A DNA stretch of 62,526 nucleotides from a virus. The notes below the pieces were generated by a model. That model did not search any database. It was not told the origin of the DNA and worked only from the letters and a program-made list of their open reading frames with translations. The stretch lies in the IMG/VR virus record IMGVR_UViG_3300008339_000051, positions 1 to 62,526 of that record; one strand, 5' to 3'. Below, in pieces: positions 17,424-24,974 of the stretch; within the stretch, counting starts at the first letter, position 1, and every line of letters begins with the position of its first letter. The translations under genes were made by a program, and so were the position numbers.

Positions 17424-18284
17424 ATGGCGACAAATGTCTTAGATGCGGTTTTGGCTCAGTACGAAAGTTCAAAACAAAGTGGTTCTTCTTCCACTTCAAA
17501 AATGTCACAAGAAGAAAGAATGAAAAAATATTTCGCGGCTATCCTTAAAGAAAGCGAAAAACAAGGACAAAAAAGAATCCGAATCCTCCCTACCACAGAC
17601 GGTTCATCACCATTCAAAGAAGTATGGTTTCATGAAATTTTAGTTGATGGAAAATGGCAAAAGTTCTACGATCCAGGAAAGAATGATAACGAACGTTCTC
17701 CACTTAATGAAGTACATGATGAGCTTATGTCAACAGGTAGAGATTCTGATAAAGAACTTGCAAAACAATACAAACCACGTAAGTTTTATATTGTTAAAGT
17801 AATCGATCGTGATAACGAACAAGACGGACCTAAGTTTTGGAGATTTAAACACAATTACAAACAAGAAGGGATTTTTGATAAAATCATACCAATCTATAAA
17901 GCAAAAGGAGACGTTGCCGACGCTGATAAAGGAAGAGATTTAATCCTTGAACTTACAAAGGCAAAAACACCAAAAGGGGCTTTTTACACTGTGATTCAAA
18001 CAGTTATGTATGATGACCCAACACCAATCCACGAAGATGAAGAAGTAATGTCTGAATGGTTATCTGACGAGTTGACTTGGGAGGATGTATATTCTAAAAA
18101 GCCAACTGAATACCTTGAGGCGATTGCGCGAGGAGAAACACCAAGATGGGATTCAGATAAAGGAGGTTATGTATACTCAAATTCTGAAGAAGGTGAAATT
18201 TCTATGGGAGGTTCTAAAAGTGAATCAAAGAAAGTAGAAGACCCTCAAGCTAATGATGACATCGACGAAGAGTTACCATTTTAA
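17424..18284 (+). CDS. 32: Single-stranded DNA-binding protein (T4 gp32-like)
   Basis: A 286-residue protein, close to T4 gp32 (301). The N-terminus is basic and Ser-rich. The core (residues 45-185) begins QKRIRILPTTDGSSPFKEVW, which fits the OB-fold of gp32-type proteins of marine myophages. The tail is acidic and ends DDIDEELPF, the protein-interaction tip typical of SSBs. The zinc-binding Cys/His set of T4 gp32 is not visible. It coats ssDNA during replication and recombination and recruits the helicase and recombinase. It heads the replication block, next to uvsX, has its own promoter, and is followed by a strong terminator. Confidence 0.8.
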   Translation: MATNVLDAVLAQYESSKQSGSSSTSKMSQEERMKKYFAAILKESEKQGQKRIRILPTTDGSSPFKEVWFHEILVDGKWQKFYDPGKNDNERSPLNEVHDELMSTGRDSDKELAKQYKPRKFYIVKVIDRDNEQDGPKFWRFKHNYKQEGIFDKIIPIYKAKGDVADADKGRDLILELTKAKTPKGAFYTVIQTVMYDDPTPIHEDEEVMSEWLSDELTWEDVYSKKPTEYLEAIARGETPRWDSDKGGYVYSNSEEGEISMGGSKSESKKVEDPQANDDIDEELPF

Positions 18285-18298
18285 TATTCACAAACACA

Positions 18299-18330
18299 AA
18301 AACACCGATTTACAATGTCGGTGTTTTTTT
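18299..18330 (+). terminator. Rho-independent terminator after the gp32-like gene
   Basis: An 8-bp stem (AACACCGA 18301-18308 with TCGGTGTT 18318-18325) and a run of seven T. Confidence 0.85.
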
Positions 18331-18349
18331 CTATTTTTTAATAAAAAAT

Positions 18350-19357
18350 ATGGCAATTAAAAAAAATGATTTTAGTTCACTGAAGAAAAAATTCTCAACT
18401 TCAGCAAAATACAAACCACAAAGATTCTTTGATTTAGGACAATCTTTTTTAGATGCGGTTGGACTTCCAGGTCCTGCTATTGGACACATTAATATGTTCT
18501 TAGGTCACTCTGATACAGGTAAAACTACCGCACTTGTAAAAACTGCGGTTGATGCTCAAAAGAAAGGAATACTACCTGTATTCATTATTACAGAACAAAA
18601 GTGGAGTTTTGAACACGCGAAGTTAATGGGGTTTCAGTGTGAGGAAGTAGTAGACGAAGAAACAGGAGAACTTGATTGGGACGGGTTTTACATTTTTAAC
18701 AACAACTTTGATTATATCGAACAGATTACAGATTTTATCAATGATATGTTAGACGCACAAGAAAAGGGTGAGTTGGAATATGATTTATGTTTTCTATGGG
18801 ACTCAGTAGGTTCTGTTCCTTGTAAAATGACATATGAAGGTAAAGGTGGTAAACAACACAATGCTTCAGTTCTTGCCGATAAAATCGGTATGGGAATCAA
18901 CCAAAGAATTTCAGGGTCAAGAAAGTCAGAATCAAAGTTCGAAAACACATTAATCATTGTTAATCAGCCTTGGGTTGAATTACCTGACAATCCTTTTGGA
19001 CAACCAAAAATTAAAGCAAAAGGTGGTGAAGCGGTTTGGTTAAATTCGTCTTTAGTGTTCTTGTTTGGTAATCAAAAAGGTGCGGGAACAACAAAGATTA
19101 CTGCAACCAAAGACAAGAGAACTGTTAAGTTCGCTTCAAGAACAAAAGTATCTGTCATGAAAAACCACATCAATGGACTTGGATTTGAAGATGGTAAAAT
19201 TATAGTAACACCACACGGATTTTTACCTGGCAAAGATACGACAGAAGAAAAGGCATCGATTGAAAATTACAAAAAAGAATATGCCGATTATTGGAAAACG
19301 ATTATCGGAGTTGAAGGTGATTTTGATTTGAAAACAGAAAAAGAAGAAGTAGAGTAA
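18350..19357 (+). CDS. uvsX: RecA/UvsX-like recombinase
   Basis: A 335-residue RecA-fold ATPase. Walker A is GHSDTGKT (residues 52-59). The catalytic-type glutamate is in TEQKW (Glu82). Walker B is LCFLWD ending at Asp151. NQRISGSR (about 184-191) lies in the loop-1 region, and KAKGGEAVWLNSS (about 222-234) fits DNA-binding loop L2 and the strand after it. It forms filaments on ssDNA and drives strand exchange in recombination-dependent replication with the gp32-like protein. Length is slightly below T4 UvsX (391). It sits immediately after the ssb terminator and 20 bases before the FEN gene. Confidence 0.88.
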   Translation: MAIKKNDFSSLKKKFSTSAKYKPQRFFDLGQSFLDAVGLPGPAIGHINMFLGHSDTGKTTALVKTAVDAQKKGILPVFIITEQKWSFEHAKLMGFQCEEVVDEETGELDWDGFYIFNNNFDYIEQITDFINDMLDAQEKGELEYDLCFLWDSVGSVPCKMTYEGKGGKQHNASVLADKIGMGINQRISGSRKSESKFENTLIIVNQPWVELPDNPFGQPKIKAKGGEAVWLNSSLVFLFGNQKGAGTTKITATKDKRTVKFASRTKVSVMKNHINGLGFEDGKIIVTPHGFLPGKDTTEEKASIENYKKEYADYWKTIIGVEGDFDLKTEKEEVE

Positions 19358-19377
19358 GAACCTTTTAAATTAGTCAA

Positions 19378-20385
19378 ATGACTAAAACATTATTAGTTGA
19401 CGGAAACAACTTATTAAAAATCGGATTTCATGGAGTTAGGGATTTTTTCCACAAAGGAGAACACGTCGGTGGTACTTGGCACTTTCTTAACACGTTAAGA
19501 AGATTTTTAGAGGAAACAAATTTCAATAAGGTAGTTGTATTTTGGGATAGTGAAACTAGTTCTTCGCAGAGAAGATTACTCTATCCCAAATACAAACTTA
19601 ATAGAAAGTCATCTGAAAACGAATTTAAAGAAGAGTCTTTTTCAAATCAAAAAGTCAGAGTTAAACAATATCTTGAAGAGATGTTTGTTAGACAAGTCGA
19701 ATTTCCAAATTCAGAAGCCGACGATTTAATTGCGTATTATTGTCAGATATCTGAAGATGAGGAAAAAACAATATTTTCGTCTGATAGAGATTTAACACAG
19801 CTCATTTCAGAGAAAGTAAAAATATATTCACCACAACAAAAAAAATATTATGTTAATGGGGACAACATCAAATTATACGATGCTGAAATTCCACATTATA
19901 ATATTAAAACATACAAAATTCTTACAGGTGATAGTTCAGATAACATCGATGGGATTTATTATTTAGGAGAAAAAACATTTATTAAATTATTTCCTGAAAT
20001 CCTTGAAAAAGAAGTTTCATTTAACGATATTTTATCAAAAGGTGAACAATTACTCAAAGAACAAAAAGATAATGTCGCTTTGAAAAATCTACTCAGTGGA
20101 AAAACCAAAGAGGGGATATTTGGGGAAGAGTTTTTTATCATCAATAAGAAGTTAGTTGATTTATCAGAACCATTAATTTCTGAGGAAGGAAAAGAGTTAG
20201 TTAGGATGTATCACTCAGAGTCAATGGATCCAGACGGAAGAGGACACCGAAACTTAATTAGAATGATGATGGAAGACGGATTCTTTAAATTTTTACCAAA
20301 AGGTGATGAAGCGTGGGTAAATTTTTTGAAACCATTTTTAAAACTTTCTAGAAAAGAAAAAACAAAATTTAGAAACAAAAAGTAA
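19378..20385 (+). CDS. rnh: 5'-3' exonuclease / RNase H of the FEN family
   Basis: A 335-residue protein with the FEN metal-binding set: LLVDGNN (Asp8), VVFWD (Asp57), EADDLIAY (Glu113, Asp115, Asp116), SSDRDLTQL (Asp136, Asp138) and GDSSDNIDG (Asp185, Asp188), followed by a helix-hairpin-helix-like LGEKT turn. T4 RNase H removes RNA primers and flaps from lagging-strand fragments, and this gene should do the same. Its location between uvsX and the helicase fits. It is probably co-transcribed with uvsX (20-base gap) and with the next gene (12-base gap). Confidence 0.85.
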   Translation: MTKTLLVDGNNLLKIGFHGVRDFFHKGEHVGGTWHFLNTLRRFLEETNFNKVVVFWDSETSSSQRRLLYPKYKLNRKSSENEFKEESFSNQKVRVKQYLEEMFVRQVEFPNSEADDLIAYYCQISEDEEKTIFSSDRDLTQLISEKVKIYSPQQKKYYVNGDNIKLYDAEIPHYNIKTYKILTGDSSDNIDGIYYLGEKTFIKLFPEILEKEVSFNDILSKGEQLLKEQKDNVALKNLLSGKTKEGIFGEEFFIINKKLVDLSEPLISEEGKELVRMYHSESMDPDGRGHRNLIRMMMEDGFFKFLPKGDEAWVNFLKPFLKLSRKEKTKFRNKK

Positions 20386-20397
20386 AAAACAAAATTT

Positions 20398-20841
20398 ATG
20401 AGAGATCAAGAAGTAACAAAAGTAGAGTTTTTGTTGAAATGTAACGACAACATTGTAGTACAAAGATTCTTCAATGTTAAGGGGTTTAATAGAAGTGCAT
20501 CTAAATCAGAAGAATTGTACAACTACATTAGAAGTTTTTGTAACAAACTACAGTATGATTTAAAAATGAGAACAGTTGTTTACATGATGGACAATCAGTA
20601 TGAAATTACAGAAAACCCTGAAGTTCTAAACACATCTATCACAGAGGGTGAAGAAAACTTTAATTTGTTTATAAAGGTTGGAGATATGACAATTTGTCAG
20701 AGAACCTTTAACGCTAAATTGTACCCCCCAAAGGTTAGATATACTGTGGACCTTAGACCAAACTTGAAAAGTATACTCAGTGACCTGACTGACATTTTTT
20801 CAGGCAAAAATTTTAATTATTTTTATCCCGAATTAATCTAA
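20398..20841 (+). CDS. Conserved-looking hypothetical protein in the replication block
   Basis: A 147-residue protein not recognised from sequence. It is mixed alpha/beta with no Cys-x-x-Cys, Walker or nuclease motifs, signal peptide or membrane helix. Two similar halves may be present, each opening with a beta strand and a Gln-Arg-(T)-Phe-(N) segment (VVQRFFNVKGF near residues 19-29 and ICQRTFNAKLY near 97-107), suggesting an internal duplication. The position between FEN and helicase would suit a helicase loader or accessory factor such as gp59, but the size and sequence give no direct support. Confidence 0.55.
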   Translation: MRDQEVTKVEFLLKCNDNIVVQRFFNVKGFNRSASKSEELYNYIRSFCNKLQYDLKMRTVVYMMDNQYEITENPEVLNTSITEGEENFNLFIKVGDMTICQRTFNAKLYPPKVRYTVDLRPNLKSILSDLTDIFSGKNFNYFYPELI

Positions 20842-20850
20842 TTTCAGTAG

Positions 20851-20857
20851 TATTTAT
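20851..20857 (+). promoter_or_regulatory. TATTTAT element before the helicase gene
   Basis: TATTTAT 23 bases upstream of the helicase ATG. This is the only member of the set in front of a clear replication gene, so it may be coincidental or give late expression. Confidence 0.3.
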
Positions 20858-20880
20858 CATTACTAACAGTAGAACAATTT

Positions 20881-22263
20881 ATGGCGACAAACAAAAACTT
20901 CGAGTACTTAGGAAACAATTTTCAACTTCAATTACTTAACCAAATCATCTTAGACAAAAACTTTTCACACACTATTGTGGACGTTATTGAGAATGATTAT
21001 TTTGAAAATAAATACTTTAAAATTATCATTCAAATGATTAAAGAGTATCATAAAAAGTATGAACACACACCATCCTTTGATACTCTTGAGCAAATCACAA
21101 AATCAGAGTTACAACAAGAAACAGCATCAAAGATTGTTCTTGATACAATTAAAAAAATTAAGGACGCACCTATCGATGGTGTAGATTTCGTACAAGAAAA
21201 GGCTCTGAAATTCTGTAAACAACAGGAACTACAGAAGGTTATGAAAAAAGCACAAAAAATCATTGACGGGGGTGAGTTTGAAAACTACGACACCCTTGAA
21301 GAAATGGTTAGAGACGCACTGCTAGTAGGTTCAAAAGACACAACAATGATGGATGTCTTTTCAAACTTAGACCAAGTTCTTGAGGAGGATTACAGACACC
21401 CAATTCCTATGGGTATACCAGGAATTGATAGACTACTTAAAGGTGGTTTAGCAAAAGGTGAAATAGGTGTAATACTTGCACCAACAGGAGTTGGTAAATC
21501 AACAGTGTTAACAAAGATTTCAAACCACGCATTTAACTTAGGTTTTAACGTTTTACAAGTGTTTTTTGAAGACAATCCAAAAGTAATTCAAAGAAAACAT
21601 TTTACACTTTGGACTAAGATTCATCCTGATGAATTGTCAAACAAAAAAGAAGAGGTTATGACAAAGGTTAGGGATATTAAAAGTTCTATGCCAAATGAAC
21701 TAATATTAAAAAAATTACCGTCAGATCAAAAAACAATGTTACAAATTAAGAATGAAATTCGTAAGATGATTGCTGATGGTACAAAAATTGACATGATTGT
21801 TTTGGATTATATAGATTGTGTTGTTCCTGACAAAAACTTAGGTGATGAATGGAAAAGTGAAGGTTCTGTCATGAGAGCGTTTGAGGCGATGTGTCACGAA
21901 CTTAACATAGTTGGTTGGACAGCAACACAAGGAAATAGAAACTCAATTTCATCTGAAGTAGTAACCACAGACCAAATGGGTGGTTCTATTAAAAAGGCAC
22001 AAGTTGGACACGTTATTATAACAGTGGCCAAGACATTACAACAAAAAGAGATGAAGTTGGCTACAATTGCAATTACAAAATCAAGGATAGGTGATGATGG
22101 TGTTGTATTCGAAAATTGTAAATTCGACAATGCTATGATTGAAATTGATACCGAAAGTACAACAACGTTTTTAGGTTTGGAAGAACAAAAAGAAGAAAGA
22201 CAACGACAAAGAGTTAGGGAGTTGTTAGAAAAGAAAAAACAACGGGAAAATAATCAAGGATAA
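20881..22263 (+). CDS. 41: Replicative DNA helicase (DnaB / T4 gp41-like)
   Basis: A 460-residue protein, near T4 gp41 (475). The N-terminal helical domain (1-150) is followed by a RecA-like motor. Walker A is APTGVGKST (residues 200-208); FFEDNP (about 228-233) carries the glutamate of motif 1a; Walker B is MIVLDYID (305-312); and TATQGNR (near 346-352) fits the DnaB H3 Gln motif. It unwinds the fork as a hexamer and partners with the primase encoded at 56.4 kb. The C-terminus is highly charged (KEERQRQRVREL), typical of an interaction tail. Confidence 0.88.
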   Translation: MATNKNFEYLGNNFQLQLLNQIILDKNFSHTIVDVIENDYFENKYFKIIIQMIKEYHKKYEHTPSFDTLEQITKSELQQETASKIVLDTIKKIKDAPIDGVDFVQEKALKFCKQQELQKVMKKAQKIIDGGEFENYDTLEEMVRDALLVGSKDTTMMDVFSNLDQVLEEDYRHPIPMGIPGIDRLLKGGLAKGEIGVILAPTGVGKSTVLTKISNHAFNLGFNVLQVFFEDNPKVIQRKHFTLWTKIHPDELSNKKEEVMTKVRDIKSSMPNELILKKLPSDQKTMLQIKNEIRKMIADGTKIDMIVLDYIDCVVPDKNLGDEWKSEGSVMRAFEAMCHELNIVGWTATQGNRNSISSEVVTTDQMGGSIKKAQVGHVIITVAKTLQQKEMKLATIAITKSRIGDDGVVFENCKFDNAMIEIDTESTTTFLGLEEQKEERQRQRVRELLEKKKQRENNQG

Positions 22264-22290
22264 AAATAAAAATTATTAAATTTGTTAAAA

Positions 22291-24150
22291 ATGGATATTT
22301 CGCAAAAAATATTGAGTGATATTACAGTGTATATGAAATACGCTAAATTTATTCCCGAATTAAATAGAAGGGAAACATGGGAAGAATTGGTGACACGAAA
22401 CAAAGAGATGCACCAAAAGAAATACCCACAAATCAAAGATCAGATTGAAGAAGTATATCAAATGGTATATGATAAAAAAATTCTTCCATCAATGAGATCA
22501 TTACAATTTGGTGGTAAACCAATTGAAATCTCGCCAAACAGAGTTTACAATTGTGCTTACTTACCAATCGACCATACAGATGCGTTTGCAGAAACTATGT
22601 TCCTATTATTAGGTGGAACAGGAGTTGGATTCTCAGTTCAAAAACACCACGTAGATAAACTACCTGAAATAAAAAAACCAAATCCAAACAGAACAAGAAG
22701 ATACCTCATCGGAGATTCAATCGAAGGATGGGCAGATGCTATTAAAGTATTAATTGAATCATACTTGGGGACAAAATCATCTACACCTGTGTTTGATTTT
22801 TCTGATATTCGTCATAAAGGAGCGTTACTTGTAACATCAGGAGGAAAAGCACCAGGACCTCAACCACTTAAAGATTGTATTCATAACATTACAAAAGTGT
22901 TGGACGCAAAACAAGAAGGAGAAAAACTAACCCCGATTGAAACTCACGATATTGTATGTCATATTGCAGATGCGGTATTAGCAGGTGGTATTCGTAGAGC
23001 GGCACTTATCTCATTATTCAGTGCTGATGATGATGAAATGATTTCTTGTAAGTCAGGTAATTGGTGGGAGAACAATCCACAAAGAGGTAGAGCAAATAAC
23101 TCAGCAGTTCTTCTTCGTCACAAAGTAACACAAGAATATTTTATGGAACTTTGGAAACGAATTGAATTGTCAGGAGCAGGAGAGCCAGGAATCTACTTGT
23201 CAAATGACAAAGATTGGGGAACAAACCCTTGTTGTGAAATTGGGCTTCGTCCTTATCAATTCTGTAACTTGTGTGAGGTAAACGCTTCGGACATTGAGTC
23301 ACAAGAAGATTTTGAAAAAAGAGTTAGAGGTGCCGCATTCATCGGAACACTACAAGCGGGATATACTGACTTCCACTACCTACGTGATGTATGGAAAAGA
23401 ACAACAGAAAAAGACGCACTTATTGGTGTTGGTATGACAGGTATTGGTTCTGGTGTTGTTTTAGGTTATGATATGAAAGCTGCGGCACAGGCGGTAAAAG
23501 AAGAAAACGAAAGAGTTGCAAACCTCATCGGAATTAATAAAGCAGCAAGAACAACAACCGTTAAACCTTCAGGGACATCATCATTAGTATTGGGAACTTC
23601 TTCAGGAATTCACGCTTGGCATAATGACTATTATTTGAGAAGAATCCGTGTTGGTAAGAATGAAGCGATTTATTCTTATCTTGCAATCAACCATCCAGAG
23701 TTGGTAGAAGACGAATACTTCCGTCCTCATGATACAGCTGTAATTACTATCCCTCAAATGGCACCTGAAGGTTCAATTCTACGATACGAATCTGTGTTCC
23801 AAATGTTGGAAAGAGTTAAGAAAGTATCACAAGAGTGGGTAAGAAGTGGACACAGAGGTGGACAGAACTCACATAATGTATCAGCGACAGTTTCAATCAA
23901 AGAAGATGAATGGGAACTTGTAGGTGATTGGATGTGGAAAAACAGAAAATACTACAATGGTTTGTCTGTTCTACCTTATAACGGAGGAACTTACACACAA
24001 GCTCCATTTGAAGATTGTACAAAAGAAGATTTTGAAAGATTAGTTAACACTTTGAAAGATGTTGATTTAACAAAAGTTATCGAGTTACAAGACAATACAG
24101 ATTTAAGAGGTGAAGTAGCTTGTGCTGGCGGAGCTTGTGAAATTGTTTAA
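22291..24150 (+). CDS. nrdJ: Adenosylcobalamin-dependent (class II) ribonucleotide reductase
   Basis: A 619-residue protein from the ATG at 22291; an upstream TTG at 22282 is possible but less likely. Hallmarks are SMRSLQFGG, NRVYNCAY (substrate-site Cys), GGTGVGFS, NPCCEIGL with the thiyl-radical Cys region, FCNLCEVN, TVKPSGTSS and a C-terminal CAGGAC pair that re-reduces the active site. The pattern and size fit monomeric B12-dependent ribonucleoside-triphosphate reductases (RtpR/NrdJ). NPCCEI replaces the commoner NPCGEI. It makes dNTPs for phage DNA from ribonucleotides, without oxygen or a small subunit. No thioredoxin or glutaredoxin gene is adjacent. Confidence 0.85.
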   Translation: MDISQKILSDITVYMKYAKFIPELNRRETWEELVTRNKEMHQKKYPQIKDQIEEVYQMVYDKKILPSMRSLQFGGKPIEISPNRVYNCAYLPIDHTDAFAETMFLLLGGTGVGFSVQKHHVDKLPEIKKPNPNRTRRYLIGDSIEGWADAIKVLIESYLGTKSSTPVFDFSDIRHKGALLVTSGGKAPGPQPLKDCIHNITKVLDAKQEGEKLTPIETHDIVCHIADAVLAGGIRRAALISLFSADDDEMISCKSGNWWENNPQRGRANNSAVLLRHKVTQEYFMELWKRIELSGAGEPGIYLSNDKDWGTNPCCEIGLRPYQFCNLCEVNASDIESQEDFEKRVRGAAFIGTLQAGYTDFHYLRDVWKRTTEKDALIGVGMTGIGSGVVLGYDMKAAAQAVKEENERVANLIGINKAARTTTVKPSGTSSLVLGTSSGIHAWHNDYYLRRIRVGKNEAIYSYLAINHPELVEDEYFRPHDTAVITIPQMAPEGSILRYESVFQMLERVKKVSQEWVRSGHRGGQNSHNVSATVSIKEDEWELVGDWMWKNRKYYNGLSVLPYNGGTYTQAPFEDCTKEDFERLVNTLKDVDLTKVIELQDNTDLRGEVACAGGACEIV

Positions 24151-24176
24151 GAAATGAAAGTACAATGGGGTAATAA

Positions 24177-24212
24177 TACAACGCTAACATATCAAATACT
24201 GTTGGCGTTGTA
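24177..24212 (+). terminator. Hairpin after the reductase gene, probable terminator
   Basis: A 13-bp stem with one G-T wobble (24177-24189 with 24200-24212) and a 10-base loop. It is followed by TAATTTAAG rather than a T run, so termination may be inefficient. Confidence 0.5.
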
Positions 24213-24235
24213 TAATTTAAGAAAAAAAAATTAAT

Positions 24236-24457
24236 ATGAATGTAGGGGCATCAAAAGATTGGATACAAGAAATGTATATTAGGGAATTTATAAAACCTAA
24301 ATTACAGGATACAGACTTTTATTGGAAAGACGGTAAGATGGTTATGACGGAATTTTATCACAAAAAAAGAGGAAGTTGTTGTGGTTCAGGTTGTCTCCAT
24401 TGTCCATATGAACCCAAACATAAAAAAGGTAATACAACATTAAAGGAATCACTGTGA
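24236..24457 (+). CDS. DUF5522-like small cysteine protein
   Basis: A 73-residue protein. FYWKDGKMVMTEFYHKKRG followed by CCGSGCLHCPYEP (residues 28-59) matches the Cys-rich core of small bacterial proteins of the DUF5522 type, with Tyr-His-x-x-Arg-Gly then Cys-Cys-Gly-x-Gly-Cys-x-His-Cys-Pro-Tyr. The four Cys and one His suggest metal or cluster binding. Function of the family is unknown to me. In bacteria the gene is common in Bacteroidota, so it was probably taken from a host. It is isolated between two hairpins at the end of the replication block; the terminator stem overlaps its last codons. Confidence 0.65.
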   Translation: MNVGASKDWIQEMYIREFIKPKLQDTDFYWKDGKMVMTEFYHKKRGSCCGSGCLHCPYEPKHKKGNTTLKESL

Positions 24458-24475
24458 AAACAGTGATTTCTTGTT
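24447..24475 (+). terminator. Rho-independent terminator overlapping the DUF5522-like stop codon
   Basis: A perfect 8-bp stem (AATCACTG 24447-24454 with CAGTGATT 24461-24468), with the TGA stop in its loop, then a T-rich tract. Confidence 0.75.
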
Positions 24476-24497
24476 TATATAAAAATAATGAGGTTTA

Positions 24498-24504
24498 TAT
24501 TTAT
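24498..24504 (+). promoter_or_regulatory. TATTTAT element before the gp25-like gene
   Basis: TATTTAT 5 bases before the ATG, directly after a terminator, so it marks the start of the second baseplate transcript. Confidence 0.4.
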
Positions 24505-24509
24505 ATGAT

Positions 24510-24968
24510 ATGGCAAATGGAGTAACATATGGTATTACCTTCCCCTTTAGAGATTCCTTCAATGGGAAGTTTTTAGATTTAACTGACTATTCATCAGAAG
24601 AAGTTCGTTCTAATTTAACACACTTATTATTAACAAGAAAGGGGTCTAGATATTATTTACCTGATTTTGGAACAAGAATATATGAATATATTTTTGAACC
24701 ATTAGATGGACCCACATTCGCTGAGATAGAATCAGAAATTAGAGATTCTGTCGAACAATATATGCCTGGAGTATTGATTACCAACATTAAAATCACAGAC
24801 GCATCTACAGAATTAGAAAATAAAGGTACGTATATTAGTGGTAATGACCAAAAAGAATTCACAGTTCCTAACATTGGTCAATTAGAACATACGGCAAAAG
24901 TTAGAATAGATTATAAAATAACTAGTGAATCTTTCGAAAGTGGAGATTTCATTATTTTGAATATTTAA
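24510..24968 (+). CDS. 25: Baseplate wedge protein gp25 / GPW family
   Basis: A 152-residue protein, the size of T4 gp25 (132) plus a small insert. LLLTRKGSRYYLPDFGTRIY followed by EYIFEPLD (residues 39-66) is the hallmark of the GPW/gp25 family: Thr-Arg-x-Gly-x-Arg, then Pro-Asp-Phe-Gly, then Phe-Glu-Pro. gp25 forms the wedge core that nucleates sheath assembly, so it must contact the sheath whose end lies at the start of this window. It is first in the second baseplate operon, with 6 bases to the gp6-like gene. Confidence 0.88.
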   Translation: MANGVTYGITFPFRDSFNGKFLDLTDYSSEEVRSNLTHLLLTRKGSRYYLPDFGTRIYEYIFEPLDGPTFAEIESEIRDSVEQYMPGVLITNIKITDASTELENKGTYISGNDQKEFTVPNIGQLEHTAKVRIDYKITSESFESGDFIILNI

Positions 24969-24974
24969 TATTAT

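Noticed and set aside
19535-19729. Plus-strand 64-codon frame inside the FEN gene
   Set aside because: It lies wholly inside a well-supported gene, with no independent signals.
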